From positions 1 to 19,651 of the forward strand of contig CAJVYT010000032.1 of the NCBI GenBank assembly GCA_913009765.1: a stretch of 19,651 nt of DNA, read 5' to 3'. How positions within the stretch are numbered: position 1 is the first letter of the stretch; every line of letters starts with the position of its first letter. The position numbers and the translations under genes are program-made. The notes beneath the pieces are model-generated. The model was not told where the DNA came from and searched no databases. It saw only the letters and a list, made by a program, of their open reading frames with translations. Shown piece after piece: positions 6,196 through 15,700 of this stretch. The stretch is from an uncultured candidate division Zixibacteria bacterium (GTDB taxonomy: Bacteria > Zixibacteria > MSB-5A5 > GN15 > FEB-12).

Positions 6196-6750
6196 GTGAG
6201 TGTTAAAAATTTTGTTGCGAGCTTTAAAATTCGACAGTTACGGAATAAGATGGAACCACAGGATATTATTTTTCCTAACGCTGTGCAGAATCCAAAGCAT
6301 ATCTTAGTATGTCTACCGGGTGGGCTACGTGAGCTGACATTGGTAAAACAGTTTCTGCCCACTATTTCTGATTTATTTAAGCCGGCTGATATAGTGCTGT
6401 TAAGTATGCCGGGGATAAAAGTAACAGATATTTTCCCGCGAAAAGGTTTTCAAATCTTATCGCCTTCAACTGAACATCTCAGTTGGTCTGGTTTGGCAAA
6501 AAAATCATATATCGACCATTTAAAAGATTTGAAGTTTGATGTTGTCTTAGATTTGAACTTACAGACATCAAGTTTTACATCTTCAATATTACTTAATTTT
6601 CCGGAAGCTCTCCGTATAGGACGAGGGAATCATCGAGGAAATCCATTTTATAACTTAGAGATTAAAACCAAATATTTACGAGATGAAAGAAACATCTACC
6701 GTACAATACTTGATATGATAAGTATTATGAAAAACCAACAGGTTGCGTAA
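6196..6750 (+). CDS. Short protein resembling the N-terminal half of a GT9 (heptosyltransferase-like) glycosyltransferase
   Basis: The 184-residue product contains one Rossmann-like alpha/beta unit. KHILVCLPGGLRELTLVKQF (about 34-53) resembles the opening of family GT9 enzymes, and FDVVLDLNLQTSSFTSS (about 110-126) resembles their second conserved strand. The C-terminal nucleotide-sugar-binding half of a normal enzyme of about 350 residues is absent, and no continuation is found in other frames before smc, 29 nt later. It starts at GTG 6196 with AAAGG 8 nt upstream. It may be a non-catalytic domain, an enzyme remnant, or a distinct small family. Its position between a RodZ-like gene and smc suggests a cell-envelope or division role, but this is weak. 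Confidence 0.5.
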   Translation: MSVKNFVASFKIRQLRNKMEPQDIIFPNAVQNPKHILVCLPGGLRELTLVKQFLPTISDLFKPADIVLLSMPGIKVTDIFPRKGFQILSPSTEHLSWSGLAKKSYIDHLKDLKFDVVLDLNLQTSSFTSSILLNFPEALRIGRGNHRGNPFYNLEIKTKYLRDERNIYRTILDMISIMKNQQVA

Positions 6751-6779
6751 ATATGTGGATAGAATAGCTCGGAGGAATT

Positions 6780-9700
6780 GTGAATATAAAAAAACTTGAA
6801 ATTTTAGGATTCAAATCGTTTGCAAATAAAACAGTAATAGAATTTTCCCGCGGCATGACAGCAATTGTCGGTCCTAACGGATGTGGCAAAACTAATATTT
6901 TAGATGCTCTTCGCTGGGTATTAGGAGAGCAGAAAGTCAGTATGCTTCGGGGCAGCAAAATGGAAGAGGTTATTTTCAACGGCACCCGCGAGATGAAACC
7001 GCTGGGAATGTCTGAGATAACTTTAACTATCGAAAATGACCGTGGTGTTCTGCCGACTGAATACACCGAGGTACAAATTACTCGTCGACTTTTCAGAAGC
7101 GGTGAATCAGAATATCTGCTTAACAAAGTTCCCTGCCGTCTCAAAGACATCAATAATCTCTTTTTCGATACCGGCATGGGGGCTCACTCCTATTCTGTTA
7201 TTCAGCAGGATATGATTGAAGCCATTATTTCTGACAAAGCTGAAGAACGCCGATTCTTATTTGAAGAAGCAGCCGGTATCACAAAATACAAACAGCGTAA
7301 AAAAGCAGCCTTGCGAAAACTTGAAGCAACCGAAAATGATTTCTTGAGGCTCAACGATATTTACTCCGAAGTACAGACACAGGTTCGTTCTTTAAAACGT
7401 CAGCAAAAAAAAGCAGAACGGTATCAAACAATTTCTGATGAAATCAAAAACTGGGAGCTTTATCTGAGTTCAACCCGCATGAAAGAAATTGAACAGGAAC
7501 GACGTAGAATCAAAGCTGAGCATGACCAGATGTCTGATAAAATAGCTGCTTCAGAGACTGCCATTAATAAGTTATCATCAGAACTTGAAATTGAACGGAA
7601 AGAACAAATTGATTTAGAACAGATGATAACAAAAGTCGGCAATGACATGTATGAAGCAACCGAAGAAGCTCATGTCATTGAAACTGACATTACAATTCTC
7701 CGTGAAAAAAAATCTAATGCCCAAGCCTTAATTGAGCGAAACCAAACAGACATTGAAACTCATAAAGACCGGCTGCACATACTCTCTGAACAAAAACAAG
7801 AATGTGTAGAAAATCTGCAAAAGTATCAGGAAGAAAACAAACAGCTTACCGAAAAGCTTGAAGAAGCACGTACAGAACAAGCAGAAGCCGACAAACTTTT
7901 ACTGTCCGCCCGCACCAGCAAAGAAGATCACAACCAACGCATGATTGAACTTGAAGGCAAATTGTCTTCAGGTAAAACTGAAGACTCAAGTTTAAAAAAA
8001 CAAGAAGTTGATTTAGATGAAGAGGTTACCAAATATTCTGCTGAACTGGAAACAAACAGTATTACAAAAGGACAACTGCTTGTAGAACGAAACAGCAAAC
8101 GTGCAACAAAAGACGATATACATACTCAAAAAGAAGCAACGGAGAAAGAACTTTCACAAAAAACAGCATCGCTTGAAGAACTGATAGAGAACAACGAACT
8201 GTTAAATTCTGAAATTAGTAACATCAACTCCTCTATAGAAGCAAGCCAAGCACGCAAGACCTTACTTGAAGAAATGATTTTGCATTATGAAGGATATGAA
8301 TCAGGTGTAAAATCTGTCATGGAATTTAAGAACCGCTGGACAGGTATTTATGGAACAGTAGCAGAAAAATTTGTACCGTCTGACGGCATGGAAGCAGCCG
8401 TTGAAGCAGCTCTAAGTGAAATGGCTAAGTTTATTATTTGTGATAATCGTGATTCCGCTAAATCTATTATTAAATATCTCAAAGATGAAAACAAAGGAAA
8501 AATCGGCATCCTTGTCCCTGACTCCGGCACCATCAATCCGGTTGTCAAACGACCTGAATTACTTTTAGATGAGTTTGTCGGTTGGATGGACAATTTTGTT
8601 CATACCGAAGAGCATCTGACTCCGCTTATGCAGGCAGTGCTTTCCCGCACCGCAGTATTTAAAAGCGGACATTCACCTGATGCAATTTTAGAACGTCTTC
8701 CATATGGCTTTACTGCCGTATCAACCTCAGGTGAGCTATACAGTAAAAACATAATCTCGGGCGGTTCTACCGATGAATCTTTCCCGCTGTTTCGCAGACA
8801 AGAAAAAGTTGACGAGCAGGATATTCTCATTGAGAATTTCAAAAAAGAATTGGAAAATAAACAAAACAACAAAAATAAAACCACGGCAGATATTGCCTCC
8901 ACCAGAGCAGAGCTTGGTACCCTTGCTGATAAAATAGAGACATTAACCGAAGAGTTTAATCAGGCACAAGAAGAATTCAATGAAGTTGAATACCAACTCA
9001 GAACAGTAGATTCTGGAATAATTCGTCTTGAAAAAACAATCGGCAATCTCAATGAAAAACTTGGGGCAATTAAACACCGTCAATATTCGCTTAGTTTAGA
9101 TTTTAACCAACTGGCAGACCAAAAGGAAACTCTTGTATCTTCAATATCTTTGAGTTCGGAACAGCTTATTGACATAGAGACAAAGGCAAACAATGCTCTT
9201 TCTATGGTTTCTGAGTTACAGATTAAACTGGTTGAATGCCGTTCATCGATAGAGCAAACTGAAAGTAAGAATAGCTATATAAGAGAACTAATTTTAGAAC
9301 TTGAGAATTCTATTGAGAAAAAGACAGAAGAAATAGCTCAAGCAAAAGAAATCATAGAGAATTCAAAAGAAAAATCAGTTGTTTTAGAAGAGTCTCTTCG
9401 TGTTATATTCAATAAAAGACGTGAATTAGAGACAAAACAAACTGAACTGCGTGAAAAACAAAATAGTATTTTTGAAAGAGTATCAGAAAAAGAGAAACAA
9501 CTTCGTGAAAACCGTTCAGAAAAAGAAACTATAAATAACAGCAGTCACGAAATTGATATACGGTTAAATACTCTCGATTCGGAATCAAACACAATGTTTG
9601 AACGAATCAATGAAGAATATTCTACTGATATACGAACAGTTGAATTTTTAAATCCTGATGAAACATTAGAGCCAAAAGAGGCATCAAAACATTTATATAC

Positions 9701-10586
9701 TCTTAAAGAACAGATCAAAAAATTTGGTGCTGTTAATTTATTGGCTTTAGAGGAATACAAAACTGCCAGTGAACGTGAAGAATTTTTAAGTGAGCAGCTC
9801 AGTGATCTCTCAACAGCTAAAAAAGATTTAAATGATACCATCTCAAAAATAAATCAGACAGCAAAAGAACTTTTTGAAGAGACCTTTGCTCAAGTAAAAA
9901 TAAACTTCAAAAATCTTTTCACCGAATTATTCACAGGTGGTGAAGCCGACATATCCTTAACTGATCCAAATGATCCGCTTGAATCAGACATTGACATTTC
10001 AGCACGTCCTCGTGGGAAAAAACTTCTTTCTATCACAATGATGTCCGGTGGTGAACGAGCCTTGACCGCAATCTCTCTTCTCTTCTCTCTTTATATGGTT
10101 AAACCGTCACCTTTCTGTATCTTAGATGAAATTGATGCTCCTCTTGATGATGCCAACTGCCGAAGATTCTTAAAAATTATTAACTCTTTTTCTGTTCAAA
10201 CACAATTTATCCTTATTACTCATAATAAGATTACGATGGAAGCATCGCATAATCTTTATGGAGTTACTATGGAGCAGTTTGGAGTTTCAAAACTTGTTGG
10301 AGTTAAATTCTCTGAATTTGAACCGGATAAAATACATGAAAGCAGTTTGATTGTAGAGAAATCAGATTTGGAAAAAGAAGAATTAGATATGATAAATGAG
10401 TTTATTCCCGAACCGCAAGGAAACAACGGGCATAAAACTATTAAACTAATAAAATCAGCTGAATTAGCTGAAACAACCATTGATTCAATTTCAAAAACTG
10501 TAGATGACTTACCTGAAAAAATAGTTGAAAGACTGAATGAAACGGTGACTGTTTCTGAAACCAACTCTGAAGACAACAAAGAATAG
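6780..10586 (+). CDS. smc: Chromosome segregation ATPase SMC
   Basis: SMC dimers with ScpA/ScpB form the ring-shaped condensin that organises and segregates the chromosome. The Walker A motif GPNGCGKTN lies at residues 31-39 (most bacteria have GSGKS/T; the Cys is a variant). Long coiled coils run at about 170-500 and 665-1010. The hinge is at about 505-660 (GIYGTVAEKFVPSDGMEAAV, then IISGGSTDESF). The C-terminal head has the ABC signature MSGGERALTA near 1090 and Walker B CILDEIDAPLDDAN near 1115. At 1268 residues it is slightly long, with a C-terminal extension of about 80 acidic, Ser/Thr-rich residues after the head. It starts at GTG 6780 behind GGAGGA. ftsY begins 2 nt after its stop, the smc-ftsY pairing found in many bacteria. 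Confidence 0.97.
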   Translation: MNIKKLEILGFKSFANKTVIEFSRGMTAIVGPNGCGKTNILDALRWVLGEQKVSMLRGSKMEEVIFNGTREMKPLGMSEITLTIENDRGVLPTEYTEVQITRRLFRSGESEYLLNKVPCRLKDINNLFFDTGMGAHSYSVIQQDMIEAIISDKAEERRFLFEEAAGITKYKQRKKAALRKLEATENDFLRLNDIYSEVQTQVRSLKRQQKKAERYQTISDEIKNWELYLSSTRMKEIEQERRRIKAEHDQMSDKIAASETAINKLSSELEIERKEQIDLEQMITKVGNDMYEATEEAHVIETDITILREKKSNAQALIERNQTDIETHKDRLHILSEQKQECVENLQKYQEENKQLTEKLEEARTEQAEADKLLLSARTSKEDHNQRMIELEGKLSSGKTEDSSLKKQEVDLDEEVTKYSAELETNSITKGQLLVERNSKRATKDDIHTQKEATEKELSQKTASLEELIENNELLNSEISNINSSIEASQARKTLLEEMILHYEGYESGVKSVMEFKNRWTGIYGTVAEKFVPSDGMEAAVEAALSEMAKFIICDNRDSAKSIIKYLKDENKGKIGILVPDSGTINPVVKRPELLLDEFVGWMDNFVHTEEHLTPLMQAVLSRTAVFKSGHSPDAILERLPYGFTAVSTSGELYSKNIISGGSTDESFPLFRRQEKVDEQDILIENFKKELENKQNNKNKTTADIASTRAELGTLADKIETLTEEFNQAQEEFNEVEYQLRTVDSGIIRLEKTIGNLNEKLGAIKHRQYSLSLDFNQLADQKETLVSSISLSSEQLIDIETKANNALSMVSELQIKLVECRSSIEQTESKNSYIRELILELENSIEKKTEEIAQAKEIIENSKEKSVVLEESLRVIFNKRRELETKQTELREKQNSIFERVSEKEKQLRENRSEKETINNSSHEIDIRLNTLDSESNTMFERINEEYSTDIRTVEFLNPDETLEPKEASKHLYTLKEQIKKFGAVNLLALEEYKTASEREEFLSEQLSDLSTAKKDLNDTISKINQTAKELFEETFAQVKINFKNLFTELFTGGEADISLTDPNDPLESDIDISARPRGKKLLSITMMSGGERALTAISLLFSLYMVKPSPFCILDEIDAPLDDANCRRFLKIINSFSVQTQFILITHNKITMEASHNLYGVTMEQFGVSKLVGVKFSEFEPDKIHESSLIVEKSDLEKEELDMINEFIPEPQGNNGHKTIKLIKSAELAETTIDSISKTVDDLPEKIVERLNETVTVSETNSEDNKE

Positions 10587-10588
10587 AT

Positions 10589-11500
10589 ATGGCATTTTTT
10601 GATAAGTTAAAAAAATCATTATCTAAAACAAAAGATAATATCTTCGGCAAGATTTCAGATGTCGTCAGACGAAGAAAAATCGATGAAGAGTTACTTGAAG
10701 ATATAGAAGAAATCCTTATTGGTGCTGATGTTGGTATTCAGGCAACAATGCGTTTGATTGACACTCTTCGGGTGAAAGCAAAAGAGCAAAAACTCACTGA
10801 GGGTGAAGATTTAATATCTCTGCTCAAAGATGAAATCGCTCTTATTCTTTCCCGCGAAGATTCAATCCTCTTCCCTGTGGCTGACTCAAAACCGATTATT
10901 TGGTTAATTATTGGAGTGAACGGTGTTGGAAAAACAACAACAATCGGAAAACTTGCCACACAACTTTCTACCGAAGGTAAAAAAGTTATGATAGCCGCTT
11001 GTGATACATTTCGGGCGGCAGCAATCGACCAAATAGCTATATGGGCAGAACGAAGCAATGTTGATATAATTAAAACCGAAGCAGGTTCAGACCCGGCATC
11101 GGTTGCTTTTGATGCAGCGGCATCGGCAAAAGCACGAGGAGTTGATATTCTTTTGGTAGATACTGCCGGAAGGCTTCATACAAAATCTCATCTTATGGAA
11201 GAATTAAAAAAGATACGCCGTGTTGTTGAAAAAGCAGCTCCCAATGCGACTATTTATTCTAAGCTCATCATAGATGGTTCCACAGGACAAAATGCTATTC
11301 AGCAAGTTTCAGTATTTTCAGATGCTGTCGGGTGTGACGGTATCATAGTAACAAAATTAGACGGTACCGCCAAAGGCGGTGTTATGATTGCAGTTGCCGA
11401 GGAGTTAGGCGTTCCTGTTGATTTTATCGGTATTGGTGAAGGTATCGATGACTTACAACGGTTTGATTCTAAGGAATTTGCCGAAGCTCTGTTTACATAA
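10589..11500 (+). CDS. ftsY: Signal recognition particle receptor FtsY
   Basis: FtsY is the membrane-associated SRP GTPase that receives ribosome-SRP complexes and hands them to SecYEG. The 303-residue product has the short N-terminal helical domain (about 1-85) and the NG GTPase domain. Motifs are the P-loop GVNGVGKTT (109-117), DTFRAAA (139-145), DTAGR (191-195), [10 protein letters not shown] (255-264) and GIGEGIDDL (281-289). The long acidic A domain of the E. coli protein is missing, as is common outside Proteobacteria; the amphipathic N-terminus ([13 protein letters not shown]) probably binds the membrane. The ATG is 2 nt after the smc stop and the gene overlaps yjbQ by 1 nt, so translation is probably coupled. 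Confidence 0.97.
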   Translation: MAFFDKLKKSLSKTKDNIFGKISDVVRRRKIDEELLEDIEEILIGADVGIQATMRLIDTLRVKAKEQKLTEGEDLISLLKDEIALILSREDSILFPVADSKPIIWLIIGVNGVGKTTTIGKLATQLSTEGKKVMIAACDTFRAAAIDQIAIWAERSNVDIIKTEAGSDPASVAFDAAASAKARGVDILLVDTAGRLHTKSHLMEELKKIRRVVEKAAPNATIYSKLIIDGSTGQNAIQQVSVFSDAVGCDGIIVTKLDGTAKGGVMIAVAEELGVPVDFIGIGEGIDDLQRFDSKEFAEALFT

Positions 11501-11898
11501 TGGGATATATTTCAATAAAAACCAATTCGCCTGATGAACTTATTGATATAACTCATCTTGTATCTCAATTTGTGTATGACTCAAAAGTTCAAACCGGCAT
11601 TGTCTATTGCTTTGTTCCTCATACAACTGCGGCTTTGACAATAAATGAAAATGCAGACCCGAATGTTAAAAGAGATATACTCTATAAGCTAAAAAAAGAA
11701 ATCCCAAGACAAGACGGCTATCATCATACTGAAGGAAATTCCGACTCACACATAAAAGCCTCGTTGTTTGGCTTTTCTGAACAAATCTTAATTGAAAACG
11801 GACAGCTTGTTTTAGGACAATGGCAAGGAATTTATTTTTGTGAATTTGATGGACCTAGAAACAGAAAACTCATAATGAAAGTTTATTCATTTGATTAA
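11500..11898 (+). CDS. yjbQ: YjbQ/UPF0047 family protein
   Basis: This is a small single-domain protein of 132 residues, the normal family length. It has the conserved PHTTAALTINENADP (40-54) and HHTEGNSDSH (75-84) blocks, whose histidines and acidic residues line the putative active site, and QGIYFCEFDGPRNRK near the C-terminus. Members were reported to have weak thiamine phosphate synthase activity, and the name 'secondary thiamine-phosphate synthase' is used in databases; the physiological role is uncertain. Its ATG shares one base with the ftsY stop (TAATG), and rlmH begins 8 nt before its end. Confidence 0.92.
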   Translation: MGYISIKTNSPDELIDITHLVSQFVYDSKVQTGIVYCFVPHTTAALTINENADPNVKRDILYKLKKEIPRQDGYHHTEGNSDSHIKASLFGFSEQILIENGQLVLGQWQGIYFCEFDGPRNRKLIMKVYSFD

Positions 11899-12361
11899 AA
11901 TAAAAATTATCGCAATCGGAAAAGATAAGGACAAGTGGGTTACAGACGGACAAAAACATTTTGAAAAGTTGTTGTCTCGATTTGCAAAACTTGAATCTAT
12001 CCATATTCCCTCTCCAAAACTCTCCACATCACTTTCCTCCACCGAGATCAAAAGAAAAGAGGCTGAACTGTTTGCTAAAACACTCGGGACAAACAAATTT
12101 ATTGCCTTAGTTGACAGCGGCGTTTATTTTAACTCCATTGCTTTTTCAAGGCAGCTTGAAAAAATGATTTCAACCTCAGCCGGACAGCTTATATTCCTTA
12201 TTGGCGGAGCTTACGGCATTGATGATACTTTACTTGCAAAAGCATCTTTTAAACTATCACTCTCCCCTCTTACGTTTTCACATCAATTAGTACGGTTAGT
12301 TCTTTTTGAACAACTTTACAGAGCATTTTCAATTTCACATAATACTGATTATCATAAATAA
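11891..12361 (+). CDS. rlmH: 23S rRNA (pseudouridine1915-N3)-methyltransferase RlmH
   Basis: RlmH is a SPOUT-class SAM methyltransferase that methylates pseudouridine 1915 in helix 69 of 23S rRNA on the assembled 70S ribosome. The 156-residue product has the family length. FLIGGAYG (102-109) forms the SAM-binding knot, followed by LTFSHQLVRLVLFEQLYRAF (127-146), and it ends in YHK, matching the invariant C-terminal YH(R/K) that contacts substrate. Its start is TTG 11891, overlapping the end of yjbQ by 8 nt; no upstream in-frame ATG gives the conserved IKIKIIAIGK opening. It is the last gene before the terminator at 12364-12395. Confidence 0.95.
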   Translation: MIKIKIIAIGKDKDKWVTDGQKHFEKLLSRFAKLESIHIPSPKLSTSLSSTEIKRKEAELFAKTLGTNKFIALVDSGVYFNSIAFSRQLEKMISTSAGQLIFLIGGAYGIDDTLLAKASFKLSLSPLTFSHQLVRLVLFEQLYRAFSISHNTDYHK

Positions 12362-12363
12362 TA

Positions 12364-12395
12364 AAAACAGCCGCTGTTAAAACAGCGACTGTTTT
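12364..12395. terminator. Bidirectional terminator between rlmH and the giant repeat-protein gene
   Basis: AAAACAGCCGCTG (12364-12376) and CAGCGACTGTTTT (12383-12395) form a 13-position stem with one mismatch around a TTAAAA loop. It starts 2 nt after the rlmH stop and lies 26 nt beyond the giant gene's stop. Plus-strand transcripts end the stem in TTTT. Minus-strand transcripts end in TTTTTATTATTT, the better tract. The position between convergent genes fits a shared terminator. Confidence 0.8.
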
Positions 12396-12421
12396 GAGGA
12401 AAGATAAGAGATGGGTTATTT

Positions 12422-12700
12422 TTATTTCAAAAGAATCATCTTTTTAGTTTCTGAAAAATCGGCTGCTTCTATACGGTAGAGATACATACCGGAGGCAACT
12501 TGTGTTCCTGCCTGATTACTGCCGTCCCATTCAATTGCTACAATACCGGCATCATTATTACCGGTGAACTTACGAACAAGGTTACCATTGATATTATAGA
12601 CAGACAATGTCCAGTCGGTCGCTTGTGGTAATGCAAGCTCAATCGTTGTAGTCGGATTGAACGGATTTGGATAGTTCTGACTCAAAGAGAATCCTTCAGG
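12422..12700 (-). other. FlgD-like / type 9 secretion sorting domain
   Basis: The last about 90 residues carry LSQNYPNPFNPTTTIE, the central VYNINGNLVR, WDGSNQAGTQVASGMYLYRI and the final KKMILLK. This is the widespread FCB C-terminal domain that directs secretion or surface anchoring. Whether this organism has a complete type 9 system cannot be seen here. Confidence 0.85.
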
Positions 12701-15700
12701 AAGTTGATTGAGTTTAGACAGTACTTTATATGGTTGCCCCTGATAATCGACAAATTCGGATTTAGAGAGTGAAATTTTACCGCTGCCATCAAAGGAAATA
12801 TCAACAATTGAATTCTCACCGGCAGCTATCGAATTACGTCCCATGTCATACATAAGAATTCGTAATTGATTATCTATAACATCATAAGCCATCTGCATTT
12901 TGGCAGCTTCTTCAGATGGTTTAACTTCGTTAATTACAATATCTTCATCTAAATCATAGACCAGCAAAAGTCCGCCAATTTCAGAGGATGAGTTTGATGT
13001 TACCGATATTTCAGATGATGTTCGTGTATTATTTAGTATTAATTCTTCACTATGCGGAACAAGTTTTGGAATCGGATCAGCATCACCAACAATGATACGA
13101 ATCATAAGAACCAAATCAGCAACTGAAAGTGTAAGACCATCGGCGTTAACATCGGAGGCAGCAACTTGCCCTGCGACATTTATGTTAAAGACACCTAAAC
13201 CATAGATGAAATAGTTTGAGTAAAGTACCGCATCACCGATTTCATAGGGTACGTTATTTAAGTTAATATCTCCTCGAGCATCAATTGAATCAGGGTGAAT
13301 AACCTTGATACCGCCATTTATAAATTCTATACAACGAATTGGTGCCGAAGAAGCCCCGACCATACATTGGTCATTGGCACCTAATCCAAATGGACGAGAA
13401 GATTCGGGAAATAGTACTTCATCATTTTCATCCCATAATAAGAAGTTCTCAGCATTATAGATTCGAGAATCTAAGTAAAGAATAGAACCAAGAGTATTTG
13501 AAAATGTATTATCGCCACAATCATACCATGCAAATTCAATAGGTAAAAACAGATCACCAAGGTTTTGATCGTTGGCAACTAAGAAGTCCATAGAAATCAT
13601 AGCACCGTTTGGTTCAAGTGTTTCAGAAGACGGATGATATGGACCATTACTCAAATCAGCAATACCTACCATCCGAACTAATCCGGAAGGGCAATTCGCC
13701 CCACAGTCTTCGGAACCGAGACGATATGTGAAATACTCCCAACCGTCAATTTCAGTACCAACTATGGTAGCAGTATTAAATGTCATAACCGACGCATCAA
13801 AACTTACAAGGATATCAAATCCGCCAATAATCGTATTAGTTTCAACATTCAGCAGAACTTCATGCTGTACACCTACCGGAACAGGGTCTCCGCCTATAAT
13901 TGAAAGACGTACACAAACATCACAATCTTCCTTCTCTTGAATATCTACATAAAATGTATCAGTAACCGTTTGGCATCCATCAGAGGCTTCAAAACAGAAC
14001 ATATACATTCCGGCAGTATCAGGAACAAAAGTGACAACTCCTGTATCTGAGAAAATTCTGTTAAATTCACCTACACCGCAAGCCATTTCAAGAGATGTAA
14101 TTTGAATAGCATCCTGAGCAAAAATACCGTCAATTTGAATAGTACCGGTATCATCAGGACACCACATAAATGTTTGCGTTGCCGGAAGATTTAAAATTGG
14201 TGCAAAATTCGCTTTTACTTGAACAGACGTATATGATGTATCAGCTCCACAGTCATTAGAAGCTATTATTTCAACATCATACGTACCGGCAGTATCTACG
14301 TCTATACATACAACGCCTGCTGTAAATGTTCCGGCAGGATTAACGGTAACCTGAAATCCGGTACCACTTGTCTCTATACCAAAACAAAGGGATGTTGGCT
14401 CGGCAAGACACATTAACGTATCTATACTTTCCGGAGAACTTACTGTCGGAAGCTGAGATATTGAAGTAGTAATATCAAATTCACAGGTATCCGCCCCGCA
14501 AAGAGCATCAGCAATTATTGTTATACTATGTACCCCTTCTTGTTCAGCAAACAGAGATAGATTACCGGTTTCGGCGTTATAATTAGCATTTGCCGGAGAA
14601 CCATTATCCCAAATTGTAATATCAGCATCGAAAGGTGTAATAGGAATCAGAACATAAACTGAATCAGGACCACAAAGAGTGGCAAATTGATCTTGAGGAC
14701 AAATAATAGCAGCTGTTCCACCTTGAATAAGATTTATATTGGCAACATACGTATCTGTAGTGCCACAGGCATCGGTAGCTGTTAAAACAATTGATGTTTG
14801 CCCGTAAGCAATCGGTAAAACACAAACCGTATTGCCATTCACAACACCAATAGAGGATGTTACCTCAACTAAATTAGTATCTATATCAAGAGCTTCAAAA
14901 GGTATGCAGATAGAATCAATTGCACACACTGTCAGCGTTGTGTCTATAGAAGTGATTTTGGGAGCAGAATTAAATCTGGCATTTACTGTAAAGCTGCAAG
15001 TATCGGTACCACAAGCTCCCGAAGCAGCCATATCAATTTCATAAGAACCTGCCGCAGTAATTGGTAATACTACTTGATTATTGCTAATATATGCCGGAGA
15101 TGAAACAATGATGCTTTCAACCGACTGTGAAACAGTATAATCAAAATATAGTGTATCGGCTTCGCAAAGTAGTGTGTCAATATCACCCGGACAGGTTATT
15201 TCAACATCAATTTTATTATTCACTTCAATTGTAAATTCGCAGCTAACTTCATTACAGTCAGAAGCAGCAGTGACAGAGACAGTATATAAACCGGCTGTGT
15301 CGGCAAAGAAACTCAACTGACCATCTTGATATATACCAAGAGAAGAAACAACTGATAGGATTTCACCGGTAATTGTAAGAGGTACACTCACAGAGTCAGC
15401 ACCACAAATCGAATCGGCAACTATTACTGTCGGGCATTCAAACTGAACAAATCCACCAACTTCAACAGAAACACCTGCAGTATCAATAGTAGTCAATCCG
15501 CAAGAATCTATAGCAGTTATTATTATACTATAAAAACCTGATGTGTCAGGAGTAAAACAGAGTTGACCGGTTTCATTCGTATAAGTTCCAAACGATGTTG
15601 AAACAGAAATCAAATTATTATCAATATCACTAATATCAATCGGCAAACAGATTTCAGAACCACCGCAACTCATAAGAGTTGTGTCCGATTCATTATATGT

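Noticed and set aside
8600..8902. Minus-strand open frame of 100 codons inside smc
   Set aside because: Antisense shadow of the conserved hinge and coiled-coil coding region.
13075..13930. Cellulosome scaffoldin or enzyme system
   Set aside because: Cohesin-like and dockerin domains are widespread in FCB-group secreted proteins, and no glycoside hydrolase or carbohydrate-binding module is visible.
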